This document shows, in pieces, positions 54,415-63,900 of a stretch of 64,000 bases of DNA. Each line of letters starts with the position of its first letter. The stretch's first letter is position 1. Position numbers and translations under genes: made by a program. Origin of the DNA: M3 sp045133615 (GTDB lineage: Bacteria; Bacteroidota; Bacteroidia; Bacteroidales; Muribaculaceae); assembly GCA_045133615.1 (NCBI GenBank), contig JBGUUQ010000069.1, positions 34,155 to 98,154 on the forward strand. The letters are read 5' to 3'. The notes beneath the pieces were generated by a model, which saw only the letters and a list, made by a program, of their open reading frames with translations, was not told the origin of the DNA and did not search any database.

Positions 54415-54457
54415 CAACATTTTTTCCCACAACAACTCATTCCCCACCCCTCAACCC

Positions 54458-55198
54458 ATGATTTCCGCCATACGCAACCACCTCCGCTCCCACCACATCA
54501 CCCACATGGAGCCACTCGCCGCCCTCATCGACATGGACGGCACACTCTACGACTCCATGCCGCGCCACACACTCGCATGGCACCGACTCGCCACCGAGCT
54601 CGGCATACCCGCCACACGCGACGAATTCTACCTCTACGAAGGCCGCACCGGAGCCTCCACCCTCAACATCCTCTTCCAACGAGCATTCCGGCGCGACGCC
54701 ACCCCACAGGAGATACAAGAATACTACCATCGCAAGACCGTCTACTTCAACCAGCTCCCACCCGTCCAGCCCATGCCCGGAGCCGCCGACATGCTCTCCA
54801 CACTCATCTCCGCAGGCATCCGCCGCGTCCTCGTCACCGGCTCCGGACAGTCATCACTCCTCGACCGACTCGACACCGACTTCCCCGGAGCATTCACCCC
54901 CGACCTCCGCGTCACCTCACGCTCCGTCACCCACGGCAAGCCACACCCCGAGCCATTCATCCGCGCCATGCAGCTCGCCCGCGTACGCCCCTCCCAAGCC
55001 ATCGCCATCGAAAACGCCCCACTCGGCGTCCGTTCAGCCGCCGACTCCGGAGCATTCACCATCGCCGTCACCACAGGACCCATACCCCGACAGGCACTCG
55101 CCGACGCAGGAGCCTCCATCATCTTCCCCTCCATGCAAGCCCTCGCCGAGAGCCTCCCCACCCTCCTCCTCCAACTTTTCACCGTCACCGATCGTTAA
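54458..55198 (+). CDS. HAD-family phosphatase (beta-phosphoglucomutase-like)
   Basis: The start is ATG 54458; the longer frame runs antisense-like through the AsmA gene end. The 246-residue hydrolase has 'LIDMDGTLYDSMPRH' (nucleophile and acid Asp), cap helices ('GRTGASTLNILFQRAF'), 'VLVTGSGQSSLLDRL' and 'HGKPHPEPFIRAMQLA', 'IAIENAPLGVRSA'. The layout matches sugar-phosphate phosphatases and beta-phosphoglucomutases. Substrate not determinable from sequence. Confidence 0.87.
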   Translation: MISAIRNHLRSHHITHMEPLAALIDMDGTLYDSMPRHTLAWHRLATELGIPATRDEFYLYEGRTGASTLNILFQRAFRRDATPQEIQEYYHRKTVYFNQLPPVQPMPGAADMLSTLISAGIRRVLVTGSGQSSLLDRLDTDFPGAFTPDLRVTSRSVTHGKPHPEPFIRAMQLARVRPSQAIAIENAPLGVRSAADSGAFTIAVTTGPIPRQALADAGASIIFPSMQALAESLPTLLLQLFTVTDR

Positions 55199-55239
55199 AC
55201 ATATATATTTTTCTCACCTCTAAAAAAACCTACCCCATT

Positions 55240-56304
55240 ATGAAACATCAAGAACTCATCTTCACCAACGACGTAGCCACAGCCATCGACCGACTCGCCG
55301 ACACCATAGCAGCCCCACGCACATTCGTCCTCGTCGACGTCAACACACACACCTTCGTCCTCCCACGGCTCATATCCGCCTCGCGCACCATCGCCGACGC
55401 CACACCCATCATCATCAAAGCCGGCGACATCAACAAAAACATCGACTCACTCACATCCATCTGGCGACAGCTCGGCGAAGCCGGAGCCACACGCCACTCC
55501 CTACTCATCAACCTCGGCGGAGGAATGATCACCGACATCGGCGGATTCGCCGCATCCACCTTCAAGCGAGGCATACGCTTCATCAACATACCCACCACAC
55601 TCCTCGCAGCCGTCGACGCAGCCGTCGGCGGAAAGACAGGCATCAACTTCGGCGGACTCAAAAACGAAATCGGAGTCTTCAACGAAGCCACAGCAGTCAT
55701 CATCTCCACACTATTCCTCTCCACACTCCCACAACACGAAATCCTCTCCGGCTACGCCGAAATGCTCAAGCACGGACTCATCGACTCCGAACAAGCCTAC
55801 CGCCGACTCCTCGACCACGACATCGACGCCACCGACGCCGACCCCCTCCTCACCCTCCTCCAGGAATCCGTACAAGTCAAAAAACGCATCGTCCTCGAAG
55901 ACCCCACAGAGCACGGCATCCGTCGAGCACTCAACCTCGGCCACACCATCGGCCACGCCTTCGAAAGCTACGCACTACGCCGTCGCTCACCCATACCCCA
56001 CGGCTACGCCGTCGCATGGGGACTCGTCGTCGAACTCATCCTATCCCACCTCATCCTGCAATTCCCCTCCGACGAACTCCATCGGTTCGCCGCCTACATC
56101 CTCCACCACTACGGAGCATTCGAAATCACCTGCGACGACTACCCCGCACTCATCGAACTCATGCACCACGACAAAAAAAACACCTCCACCGACATCAACT
56201 TCACCCTCCTCACCGCCCCCGGACAAGTCCGCATCGACTGCACAGCCCCCGAAGACCAAATCGCCGCAGCCCTCGACATCTACCGCGACCTCTTCCACCT
56301 CTAA
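55240..56304 (+). CDS. aroB: 3-dehydroquinate synthase
   Basis: This 354-residue NAD- and metal-dependent enzyme makes 3-dehydroquinate, the second step of the shikimate pathway. Signature segments are 'NLGGGMITDIGGFAASTFKRG', 'IPTTLLAAVDAAVGGKTGIN', 'KNEIGVFN' and 'LNLGHTIGHAFES' with the zinc His. The start is ATG 55240. The last 26 codons plus 20 bases beyond the stop are copied 2.3 kb downstream, behind the HTH gene. It ends a run of core genes before the repeat-rich islet. Confidence 0.96.
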   Translation: MKHQELIFTNDVATAIDRLADTIAAPRTFVLVDVNTHTFVLPRLISASRTIADATPIIIKAGDINKNIDSLTSIWRQLGEAGATRHSLLINLGGGMITDIGGFAASTFKRGIRFINIPTTLLAAVDAAVGGKTGINFGGLKNEIGVFNEATAVIISTLFLSTLPQHEILSGYAEMLKHGLIDSEQAYRRLLDHDIDATDADPLLTLLQESVQVKKRIVLEDPTEHGIRRALNLGHTIGHAFESYALRRRSPIPHGYAVAWGLVVELILSHLILQFPSDELHRFAAYILHHYGAFEITCDDYPALIELMHHDKKNTSTDINFTLLTAPGQVRIDCTAPEDQIAAALDIYRDLFHL

Positions 56305-56785
56305 CGCGACATAGGCATATGTCCGACTGTCCGCGGCGACCCGCCGCTCACCACCGGTAAAAGATGAAAAGGTAGTCGAATCTGAAAGATTCGTTAATCC
56401 CCCCTCCTTTGGGTGCCGAGCCTCTCGGCCAGCTGCTCCTCTAAGGTAGAGGAGCTGTCACGAAGTGACTGAGGCGTATGTCCGACCTCTCTTGCCCCCC
56501 GCGGCCGCCTCACTCTCGTCCGCGGTGACACACCGCCGGCTGTCCGCGCCGACCCGCCGCCCGATTGCGAAGCAATCATTAACTAATAGCCGGTGGTAGC
56601 CGAGCACAGCGAGGTCACCACCGGAAAACGACAAATAGGTTTCCGAATCTGAAAGATTCGTTATTCCCCATGCAGTATGTCCTCTCCACCTTATGGCCGC
56701 CGAGCCTCTCGGCCAGCTGCTCCTCTAAGGTAGAGGAGCTGTCACAACGTGACTGAGGCGTATGTCCGACCTCTCTTGCCCCCTT
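56305..56785. repeat. Palindromic repeat cluster downstream of aroB
   Basis: No gene is supported here. Four short palindromes recur: CGAATCtgaaaGATTCG (56377-56393, 56644-56660), GCCGAGcctCTCGGC (56415-56429, 56699-56713), GCGGTGacaCACCGC (56522-56536) and GATTGCgaaGCAATC (56563-56577). The stretch 56415-56499 recurs at 56699-56783 with two mismatches by eye. The block 56563-56670 recurs at 60461-60568. Confidence 0.88.
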
Positions 56786-56907
56786 CGGCCGCCGCCCTCT
56801 CGACCCAAAAAAAATTATTTGTTTGGATTTTTGCGAAAATCGCACATTTTTTTGTTTGGATTTTTTCATTTTCCGCCAAATTATTTGTTTGGATAATTTC
56901 ATTTTGC
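56786..56907 (+). promoter_or_regulatory. Duplicated upstream block with three 33-bp-spaced motifs, copy 1
   Basis: TTTGTTTGGAT occurs at 56818, 56851 and 56884, exactly 33 bp apart. The block is followed by CACATTTG (56908-56915), a degraded -7 box, and then a second, better -7 box at 56993-57000. The same block lies at 58758-58880 upstream of the other ATPase gene. The phasing favours protein-binding sites on one DNA face. Confidence 0.8.
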
Positions 56908-56918
56908 CACATTTGAAC

Positions 56919-56975
56919 CCCCGCCGTAGCCCCACCGCACAATTTGTAATAACTTTATTACTAATAGCCTTGTTA
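56919..56975. repeat. Dispersed repeat, left copy
   Basis: A segment starting CCCCGCCGTAGCCCCA and ending in TAATAACTTTATTACTAATA-type sequence recurs at 60306-60361 with one small indel and a few mismatches, just after the second ATPase gene. It carries a run of TAATAA/TTATTA inverted pairs. Confidence 0.8.
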
Positions 56976-56992
56976 GTAATAAGATTATTACT

Positions 56993-57000
56993 TATATTTG
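56993..57000 (+). promoter_or_regulatory. Promoter -7 box of the first islet ATPase
   Basis: TATATTTG, exact consensus, 24 bases before ATG 57025. Confidence 0.65.
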
Positions 57001-57024
57001 CATCGCAATTAACCGACAACCACT

Positions 57025-58158
57025 ATGGACAATAAGCCCTTTATATTCGGAGTAGCCACATCAGGTCACAACTTCACCGACCGCGAGAAAGAGACCGAGC
57101 GACTGTTGATGAACTTTCGGCACAGTGTAAACACAGTGCTCATTTCCCCGCGCAGATGGGGCAAAACATCATTAGTAAAAAAAGTGTGCAGCCTCGCACA
57201 ATCCGACAAACTGAAAATCGTCTACCTCGACATATTCTCATGCCGCAGCGACCGCGATTTCTACGACGCATTTGCCGCTGCCGTGCTCAAGCAGACATCA
57301 TCAAAGTTAGACGAATGGGTAGAAAACGTAAAACTATTCCTTTCACGAATCAGCCCCAAAATATCTATTGGTGCCGACCCTACCACCGACTTCTCCCTAT
57401 CCCTCGAACTCAATCCCAAGAGCAACGACATCGACGAAATATTGCAGCTCCCCGAAAAAATAGCACAAAAGAAAGGCTACAACATAGTCATATGTATCGA
57501 CGAATTTCAACAGATAGCAGAGTTCAAAGACTCAAAAACATTTCAGAAACGCCTGCGCACCGTGTGGCAACTGCAGAAATCCGTATCCTATTGCCTCTTT
57601 GGTAGCAAAAAGCACCTGATGAACGAACTTTTTGAGAAAAAAAGCCTACCCTTCTATAAGTTCGGCGACGCCATCTACCTGCCCAAAATCGACACACACC
57701 ACTGGGTACATTATATATGCCAACGATTCGACGCCACCGGCAAACAGATCTCAGAAGAACTCGCCCAACGAATATGCCTCCTCGTCGACAACCACTCATC
57801 CTATGTGCAGCAATTGGCATGGTTAGTCTGGATACACACCGACCGTCACGCCACCGAGCAAGACCTCGAAGCAGCCTATCAAGACATCATCGACCAAAAC
57901 ACCCCACTGTTTGAGAAGCAGACCGAAAACCTCACAACCTATCAGATGAATTTCCTCCGCGCCGTTATCGACGGAATCCATAGCGAATTCACCTCGCAGC
58001 ACATCATCCTCAAATATCAGCTCGGTTCGTCAGCCAACATCAGCATCATCAAACGCGCATTGATAAAAAAAGAACTCATCGAAGTTGAAAAACGCCGAGT
58101 AGTCATCCCCGACCCCATCATGGCAGTATGGCTCAAAAGAGAGCTCGGAGCCAACTGA
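57025..58158 (+). CDS. P-loop ATPase (archaeal ATPase family)
   Basis: The 377-residue protein has Walker A 'SPRRWGKTSLVKK', Walker B 'IVICIDEFQQI' and a C-terminal winged-helix region ('FTSQHIILKYQLGSS..IIKRALIKKELIEV'). It resembles ATPase_2-type proteins. It lacks the nuclease-like C-terminal domain seen in the ATPases at 36484 and 58915. An HTH gene starts 45 bases downstream on the same strand, and its upstream region is shared with the third ATPase. Function unknown. Confidence 0.87.
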   Translation: MDNKPFIFGVATSGHNFTDREKETERLLMNFRHSVNTVLISPRRWGKTSLVKKVCSLAQSDKLKIVYLDIFSCRSDRDFYDAFAAAVLKQTSSKLDEWVENVKLFLSRISPKISIGADPTTDFSLSLELNPKSNDIDEILQLPEKIAQKKGYNIVICIDEFQQIAEFKDSKTFQKRLRTVWQLQKSVSYCLFGSKKHLMNELFEKKSLPFYKFGDAIYLPKIDTHHWVHYICQRFDATGKQISEELAQRICLLVDNHSSYVQQLAWLVWIHTDRHATEQDLEAAYQDIIDQNTPLFEKQTENLTTYQMNFLRAVIDGIHSEFTSQHIILKYQLGSSANISIIKRALIKKELIEVEKRRVVIPDPIMAVWLKRELGAN

Positions 58159-58203
58159 CAATCAAAATTCCGCAAAAAAACTCATTAACGAAAGAGACTG
58201 ATT

Positions 58204-58512
58204 ATGGCAAGTAGTAAAGCATTGAAATTTCTGGAAACGCATCAGAGCGAATCACCCTCACGGTTTGTAGAGAACGCACAATGGCGAAAAGAAAATGCCG
58301 GTTGGCTACGTTGGTCACGCCAAGTCTCGCTCGCCATCATCGACTACATGCAAGCCAACGGACTGAAACGCGCCGACCTCGCAAAGCAGCTCGGCGTCAG
58401 CCCCCAATATGTCAGCAAACTGCTTTCAGGGACAGAAAACCTCTCCTTCAAGAGCATCGCCAACATCGAAGCACGCCTCGGCATCAACTGCCTCCAAGCC
58501 GCCCTCACCTAA
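58204..58512 (+). CDS. XRE-type helix-turn-helix regulator
   Basis: The 102-residue protein has a classic HTH: 'LKRADLAKQLGVSPQYVSKLLSG' with a following 'LSFKSIANIEARLGI' helix, preceded by a charged N-terminus. Such proteins are often antitoxins or autoregulators. It lies directly after the first ATPase gene and could regulate the 33-bp-spaced operators. The aroB tail copy begins 6 bases after its stop. Confidence 0.88.
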   Translation: MASSKALKFLETHQSESPSRFVENAQWRKENAGWLRWSRQVSLAIIDYMQANGLKRADLAKQLGVSPQYVSKLLSGTENLSFKSIANIEARLGINCLQAALT

Positions 58513-58517
58513 AACTT

Positions 58518-58615
58518 GTCCGCATCGACTGCACAGCCCCCGAAGACCAAATCGCCGTCGCCCTCGACATCTACCGCGACCTCTTCCACCTCTAACGCGA
58601 CATAGGCATATGTCC
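58518..58615 (+). pseudogene. Duplicated 3' end of aroB
   Basis: Bases 58518-58615 match 56227-56324 with two mismatches over 98 bases: the last 26 codons of aroB, its stop and 20 bases beyond. The reading frame is open but has no start of its own, so it is a copied fragment and not a gene. Confidence 0.9.
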
Positions 58616-58757
58616 CCCCTTCGGGTGCCGAGCCTCTCGGCTGTCCGCGGTGACACACCGCTCACCACCGGTTAACCGGCACCCCCTAGCCCGAATCTGA
58701 AAGATTCGTTAATATCCCGTCCGCGGTGACACACCGCCGGCCGCCCTCACCTAATTC
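58616..58757. repeat. Palindromic repeat cluster before the second ATPase
   Basis: No gene is seen. It contains GCCGAGcctCTCGGC (58627-58641), GCGGTGacaCACCGC (58647-58661 and 58723-58737) and CGAATCtgaaaGATTCG (58692-58708), the same modules as downstream of aroB. Confidence 0.85.
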
Positions 58758-58880
58758 CGGCCGCCGCCCTCTCGACCCCAAAAAAAATTATTTGTTTGGA
58801 TTTTTGCGAAAATCGCATATTTTTTTGTTTGGATTTTTTCATTTTCCGCCAAATTATTTGTTTGGATAATTTCATTTTGC
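58758..58880 (+). promoter_or_regulatory. Duplicated upstream block with three 33-bp-spaced motifs, copy 2
   Basis: TTTGTTTGGAT occurs at 58791, 58824 and 58857, the same 33-bp phasing as copy 1. The third motif places a TTTG exactly 20 bases before the -7 box TACTTTTG (58881-58888), matching a -33 element, and the two upstream copies would then be activator or repressor sites. Confidence 0.82.
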
Positions 58881-58888
58881 TACTTTTG
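58881..58888 (+). promoter_or_regulatory. Promoter -7 box of the second islet ATPase
   Basis: TACTTTTG, consensus match, 26 bases before ATG 58915, with a TTTG at the correct -33 distance inside the third 33-bp motif. Confidence 0.7.
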
Positions 58889-58914
58889 CATACTATCCCA
58901 AAGCCATTTACAGC

Positions 58915-60303
58915 ATGTATTGCAAGAGACTTATCGACCGACATTTATTAGAGTGGGCAACAAGAGACATCCACAAGCCCCTGTTGCTTCGAGGAGCAAG
59001 ACAGGTAGGAAAATCCACTGCCGTGCAAGAACTATCCAAACGATTTGCGACATTTGTCGAAATAAACTTTGAAAAACAGCCGAAATACAAAGCCCTATTC
59101 AAAGACGATTTGGATGTGAAGCGCATCGTATCTCAAATATCCGCCATGTATGGCACATCCATACAAGCCGGCAAGACACTCCTATTCTTTGACGAAATTC
59201 AGGAATGTCCGCAGGCCATAATGGCACTACGCTTCTTCAAAGAAGACATGCCCGATCTACACGTCATTGCCGCCGGCTCGCTGCTTGAATTTGCCCTAAA
59301 CGAACTTCCCACATTTGGAGTCGGAAGAATACATTCCATGTTCATGTATCCGATGACATTTGACGAATTTCTTGAAGCAAACGGCCAGCAACTATTGCTC
59401 GAAGCACGCAATCAAGCCTCACCCCATCATCCCCTGCCCGAACCGTTGCACGATAAATTGGTAGAGCAACTTCGCACCTACATGTTAGTCGGAGGAATGC
59501 CCGAAGTCGTACGAACCTGGGTTGAGCACCACGACTACGTAAGATGCCAGGAAATTCAGGACGATATCGTCGTAGCCTACGAAGACGACTTCCCGAAATA
59601 CAAAAAAAACGTCGACCCCGTTTTATTGCGTAGCACCCTGCGAAGTGCAGCAGTTCAAGCCACCAAAAAATTTGTCTATTCTAAAGTCGGAGCCGATTAT
59701 AAGACCATCGAAGTAAAAAAAGCCGTAGAGCTGCTCATTCTTGCCGGCATACTGCATCCGGTGACACATACCGACGCCAACGGATTGCCACTGGGCAGCG
59801 AAGAAGACAAATCATATCAAAAAATGTTGCTGCTCGATACCGGACTGCTGCTACGCCTGTTGAATATGTCGTTGGGCGACATATCCGAGCTGACCGCTCA
59901 AATCCTAACCGCAAGCGCGGCCGACCTGGCAAACAAAGGACCGATGGCAGAACTCCTCGTAGGCCTTGAGATGCTCCACCACATGAGTCCCAACATCCGT
60001 CACAGCCTATTCTATTGGGTCCGACAAGCCAAAAACGCCCAAGCCGAAGTCGACTACATCTCAAACTACCTCCAAACAATCATACCCATCGAAGTCAAAG
60101 CCGACAAGCAAGGAGGCATGAAAAGCCTATGGGCGTTTATGCGCGACAAAAAACTACATTTCGCCATACGGTGTTCGCTGGAAAACTTTGGCAAATTTAA
60201 TTACATAGATAAAGAAGACAACCTCCAAGTCCGGCAAATCCATATATGCCCCATTTATGCCATAGCACAAATAGAGCAAATCAAAAAATCCCTCGAAAAA
60301 TAA
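58915..60303 (+). CDS. P-loop ATPase with DUF4143/nuclease-like domain
   Basis: The 462-residue protein has an AAA_14-type ATPase with Walker A 'RGARQVGKSTAVQEL' and Walker B 'TLLFFDEIQECPQAI', then 'VIAAGSLLEFAL'. The DUF4143 C-terminal domain carries 'EVDYISNYLQTIIPIEVKA', a PD-(D/E)xK-like core. These genes are abundant and mobile in Bacteroidales. Upstream sequence is shared with the ATPase at 57025, although the coding parts differ in architecture. Confidence 0.9.
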   Translation: MYCKRLIDRHLLEWATRDIHKPLLLRGARQVGKSTAVQELSKRFATFVEINFEKQPKYKALFKDDLDVKRIVSQISAMYGTSIQAGKTLLFFDEIQECPQAIMALRFFKEDMPDLHVIAAGSLLEFALNELPTFGVGRIHSMFMYPMTFDEFLEANGQQLLLEARNQASPHHPLPEPLHDKLVEQLRTYMLVGGMPEVVRTWVEHHDYVRCQEIQDDIVVAYEDDFPKYKKNVDPVLLRSTLRSAAVQATKKFVYSKVGADYKTIEVKKAVELLILAGILHPVTHTDANGLPLGSEEDKSYQKMLLLDTGLLLRLLNMSLGDISELTAQILTASAADLANKGPMAELLVGLEMLHHMSPNIRHSLFYWVRQAKNAQAEVDYISNYLQTIIPIEVKADKQGGMKSLWAFMRDKKLHFAIRCSLENFGKFNYIDKEDNLQVRQIHICPIYAIAQIEQIKKSLEK

Positions 60304-60305
60304 AT

Positions 60306-60361
60306 CCCCGCCGTAGCCCCATACATAATTTGTAATAACTTTATTACTAATAACCTTATTA
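60306..60361. repeat. Dispersed repeat, right copy
   Basis: This matches 56919-56975 (CCCCGCCGTAGCCCCA then a TAATAACTTTATTACTAATA-type segment) and begins 2 bases after the second ATPase gene. The two copies therefore bracket the whole ATPase-HTH-ATPase block in the same orientation. Confidence 0.8.
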
Positions 60362-60445
60362 CATATATCAAAATAATCACGTAAACACACGAAAATCAGC
60401 ACATTGTAGCTAAGGAGTGTGTAAAAATACCCACCTAAATTGGGT

Positions 60446-60640
60446 GCCGAGCCTCTCGGCGATTGCGAAGCAATCATTAACTAATAGCCGGTGGTAGCCG
60501 AGCACAGCGAGGTCACCACCGGTTAACGACAAATAGGTAATCGAATCTGAAAGATTCGTTATTCCCCGTGCCGTATGTCCCCCGCCATCCCCGCGCCCAC
60601 CTCACTCTTGTCCGCGGTGACACACCGCCGGCTGTCCGCG
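60446..60640. repeat. Palindromic repeat cluster right of the islet
   Basis: No gene is seen between 60304 and 60967. Here GCCGAGcctCTCGGC (60446-60460), the 108-base block 60461-60568 (copy of 56563-56670 with about five mismatches), CGAATCtgaaaGATTCG (60542-60558) and GCGGTGacaCACCGC (60614-60628) recur. The rest is AT-rich leader of the following gene. Confidence 0.85.
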
Positions 60641-60727
60641 GCGACCCACCGCCGCCCGCCCCCAACCCTATTTATTAAAAAACATTAAAACTTCATACTA
60701 TAAAACACGTCATTAAGGTTTTGTAGC

Positions 60728-60735
60728 TATCTTTG
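60728..60735 (+). promoter_or_regulatory. Promoter -7 box of the large surface protein
   Basis: TATCTTTG, exact consensus, 232 bases before ATG 60968, which implies a long untranslated leader. No second box was found nearer. Confidence 0.5.
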
Positions 60736-60967
60736 GGGTCAGATTTTGCTCATTTTATTAATTAAAAAGACTGTTCACTTGTGTCAATACCTTTGTTGAT
60801 GCGCTATGATTGTAGTATTACCTATATTATATTGACTGCAACCTGATTTATTTACAGATAATTATTGCAATCGTCTTTTTATTTGATACCATGGTCCAAA
60901 GCTACCTTGTGACTATTAATTTGAAACATTTTTATAACTAATTAACTAATTCATACTCGTTTTATTT

Positions 60968-63900
60968 ATGAAAAAACTTTATCTGTTTTTCGCAGTACTG
61001 TGCTCGCTATTGGGGGCGCAGACGGCAAAAGCCAACATTGTTTATTTTGATGACCAATGGGGCTCTTGGGGTGCTGCTTATGCACATATGTGGAACTCAT
61101 CCACAAACACAGGCCTAAAAGCAATGACTAAATTAGGCGGTACACTTTATGCTATAAGCAGTACTGGTTATAACAATATTATTTTTGCCAAAGACTCAAA
61201 CTGGACAAATAAAACTGCCGACCTTACTCTTGGACATCAAGAGCTGTGGCAAGGAGCTACGAGTCAAGGTGCTTTTTCTTGGAATATCACTATTGCAGGA
61301 TCAACACAAGCGATGACTTTCGATTCTTCAACAAATACATATTCTGTAACCGTTGAGATTTCTGAGTCATCAACCACTACACTAAAGATAAGAGATTCAC
61401 TGAATTGGTACAACACCTTTATCGGTGCGACTACATTAACAGATAATGCTACGATTTCAGCCTCCTATTCATCATCGACTACGGCTACTTCGTCTCACAC
61501 TCTTTCAGCAGGTACACACACCATCACTTGGGACCCGCTGAACAAGAAGATTTCAGACTCTTACACCGTCACCGAAACCACCGAGTTGACCGGCATCTAC
61601 CTCTCCGACGGTACAAATAGAACAGCCTTCACCGAAGGCACATCCGCTTGGACCCTCGATGACTTCGAAGTAGCCACCGGCTCCGACAATGCAAACTACA
61701 CTATCATCGCCGAGTACACCACCTCTTACTCTGACGGTACCGCTTCAGTTGTAGAGTGCACTGCCTACACCACCTCATCGTCAGCCATCGCTTCCGGCAC
61801 AGCCTACCCCCTCTCTCAGGGCAGCACAGGCTTCTATTTCGACTTCACCGTAGGCAAAATCGACGCCAGCGTGACAGTCACTAACGATGTGCCCACCAGC
61901 GTTACTTTCACCGAACAAATAGAAGAAACCGGTCGCACCCTCACCGGACTTGCTTTGCATAAGTCAGGCGGCAGCGACGCAGGCACCTTCACCAAGGTAA
62001 GCGACACTGAATGGACCCTCGGAGAAACTCAAATCGAGGTCGGCAAAAACAATTCATATTATCTTACTGCCACCTACACCGTAAATTGGTCCGATGGCAG
62101 TGAGACCACAGAAACCATTGACTATGTGACCGGCTCAAGCAGCACCAACGCAGTGTCATCGGCTACTCTATGTACACTTCAAGAGCGCAACTCCAACTAC
62201 TTCTACTTCAACTACTCGAACTATATGACCACCACCGGTACTGTCACCGTCACCGAAGAAGTTCCGACTTCCGTGACATTCACCGAAGTGGAAAGCGAAT
62301 ACGTTGTCGTACCTAACGATCCCGTCATCACCCTTTGCAACGCAAGCGGCACCGTAATCGGCACCTTCACCAAAGTATCCGACACCGAATACACCCTTGC
62401 AAATGCAGTGGTTGATATCGCATCTACCGGCTACAAAATCGGATTTAAGGCAGCTGATTCGGAAACAGTGACATATTATGCCGTTACATCCTCTTCAGGA
62501 TATTGGATTTCTCAAAAATCATATTCTATCGGAGCCACGAGCAATACGTTCTGTTTCGGTAGCACTGCCGGAGCAACAGGACAGACATGGTACACCACAG
62601 GTTGGATTACCGGTACTGTGACTTTGAGCAACGACGTGCCGAGCACAATGATCTTTACCGAAAAAGAAGTTACCCTCGACAAAAAGACTTGGAGTGTGAA
62701 GACATTGGATTCATATCCTGCCGTATTCCTTATGGGCGGATATCAAAACAACTGGCAACCGACTCCGAGCTACCAGTTCACCAAGCAAGACGACGGCAGC
62801 TACATCCTCGAAAACTTCGTGATGGTGCCCGACGACGACTCTTATAGCAACGACAAAGGTTTCAAAATCGTTGTATATACATCAGCTACCGCATCAGCAA
62901 CATATTACAGCTATGGTGGCAGCATCTCAGGATTGACTTTTGATACCGACAAGACTTATACAATCAGCTCATCGACTTCTGCCAATACCATGTGGAAGAA
63001 TGGTCAGACAATGGTGAAGTATATGAAGGTAAACAGCGGCTTCAATCAGTTGACCGTTAATATCGATGGCAGCTACCCCTCTACCGCTTCGGGCGCCCCG
63101 ATCGTTGGTGTACCTTGGGTATCACTCGTGGGCAGTTACTTCACTCAAGGTGAAAACTTGACAACCCGCAACAGCGGTCGCACAGAAAACGGTACAACTG
63201 CCGGCAGCTACTCTACAAGCACCGGTTGGCAAGAAGGCTTCGTAGAATATGATGCCGACGGTAACGTATTGGTAGATGAAAATGGATTACCTATCTACAG
63301 CACCATCTGGCCTCCGAGAAACCCGATTTCATTCAACCACTACGGTTTTGAATTCTCTTCATTGGACATCGAATTTGCTTATATCGGTATAAAGACCCGA
63401 AACGACGACGATGTAATAGCTAAAGTATCATCCGATACTAATAAATATGCCGTCTATGAAATCAAGAACGTATGGATGGACGGTAATTATAAGATTTGGA
63501 CCGGTTGGGGTGGTATGCTCGACCGCGAATATCAACCCGACGCAACAAACATTTGGGCAGAATGGCGCTCTCACTACAACTGGGGCTACGGCACACGTGA
63601 CAACACCAAACCCAACGCATCGACAAGTATCGTTGAAGATACTTGGTACGAAATGACCGGTAAGTCTGGCAACGTGGCTGGTGGTAACTACAACTTCGAT
63701 GAAAAGCAATACTACTCAAAGGTACAGTTCTTGTATGCACTCGACGAAGATGCCAACGCACAGGGTACATCTCTCTTCATCGCTTACTTGGCAAACGGCG
63801 ACCCGATGGTCGACATCGAACGCACCGGCAAGCAAGAAGTGACCGGTACTTACAGCGTATATGCTCCGAGCACCGACGGCCGTGGCATCGAAAGCTGGTC

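Noticed and set aside
56818..56894. 33-bp periodic repeats as a CRISPR array
   Set aside because: Only the first 11 bases are conserved, the intervals carry related AT-rich sequence rather than unique spacers, and no cas gene is present.
56394..57019. Two short minus-strand frames sharing SSSTLEEQLAERLG-like peptides
   Set aside because: The shared peptides are translations of the palindromic repeats and of the 33-bp array; there is no promoter, and their resemblance follows from the repeats.
36484..60303. The three P-loop ATPases as one distributed system
   Set aside because: They have different domain layouts and different upstream regions except for the pair at 57025 and 58915; they more likely reflect an abundant mobile family.
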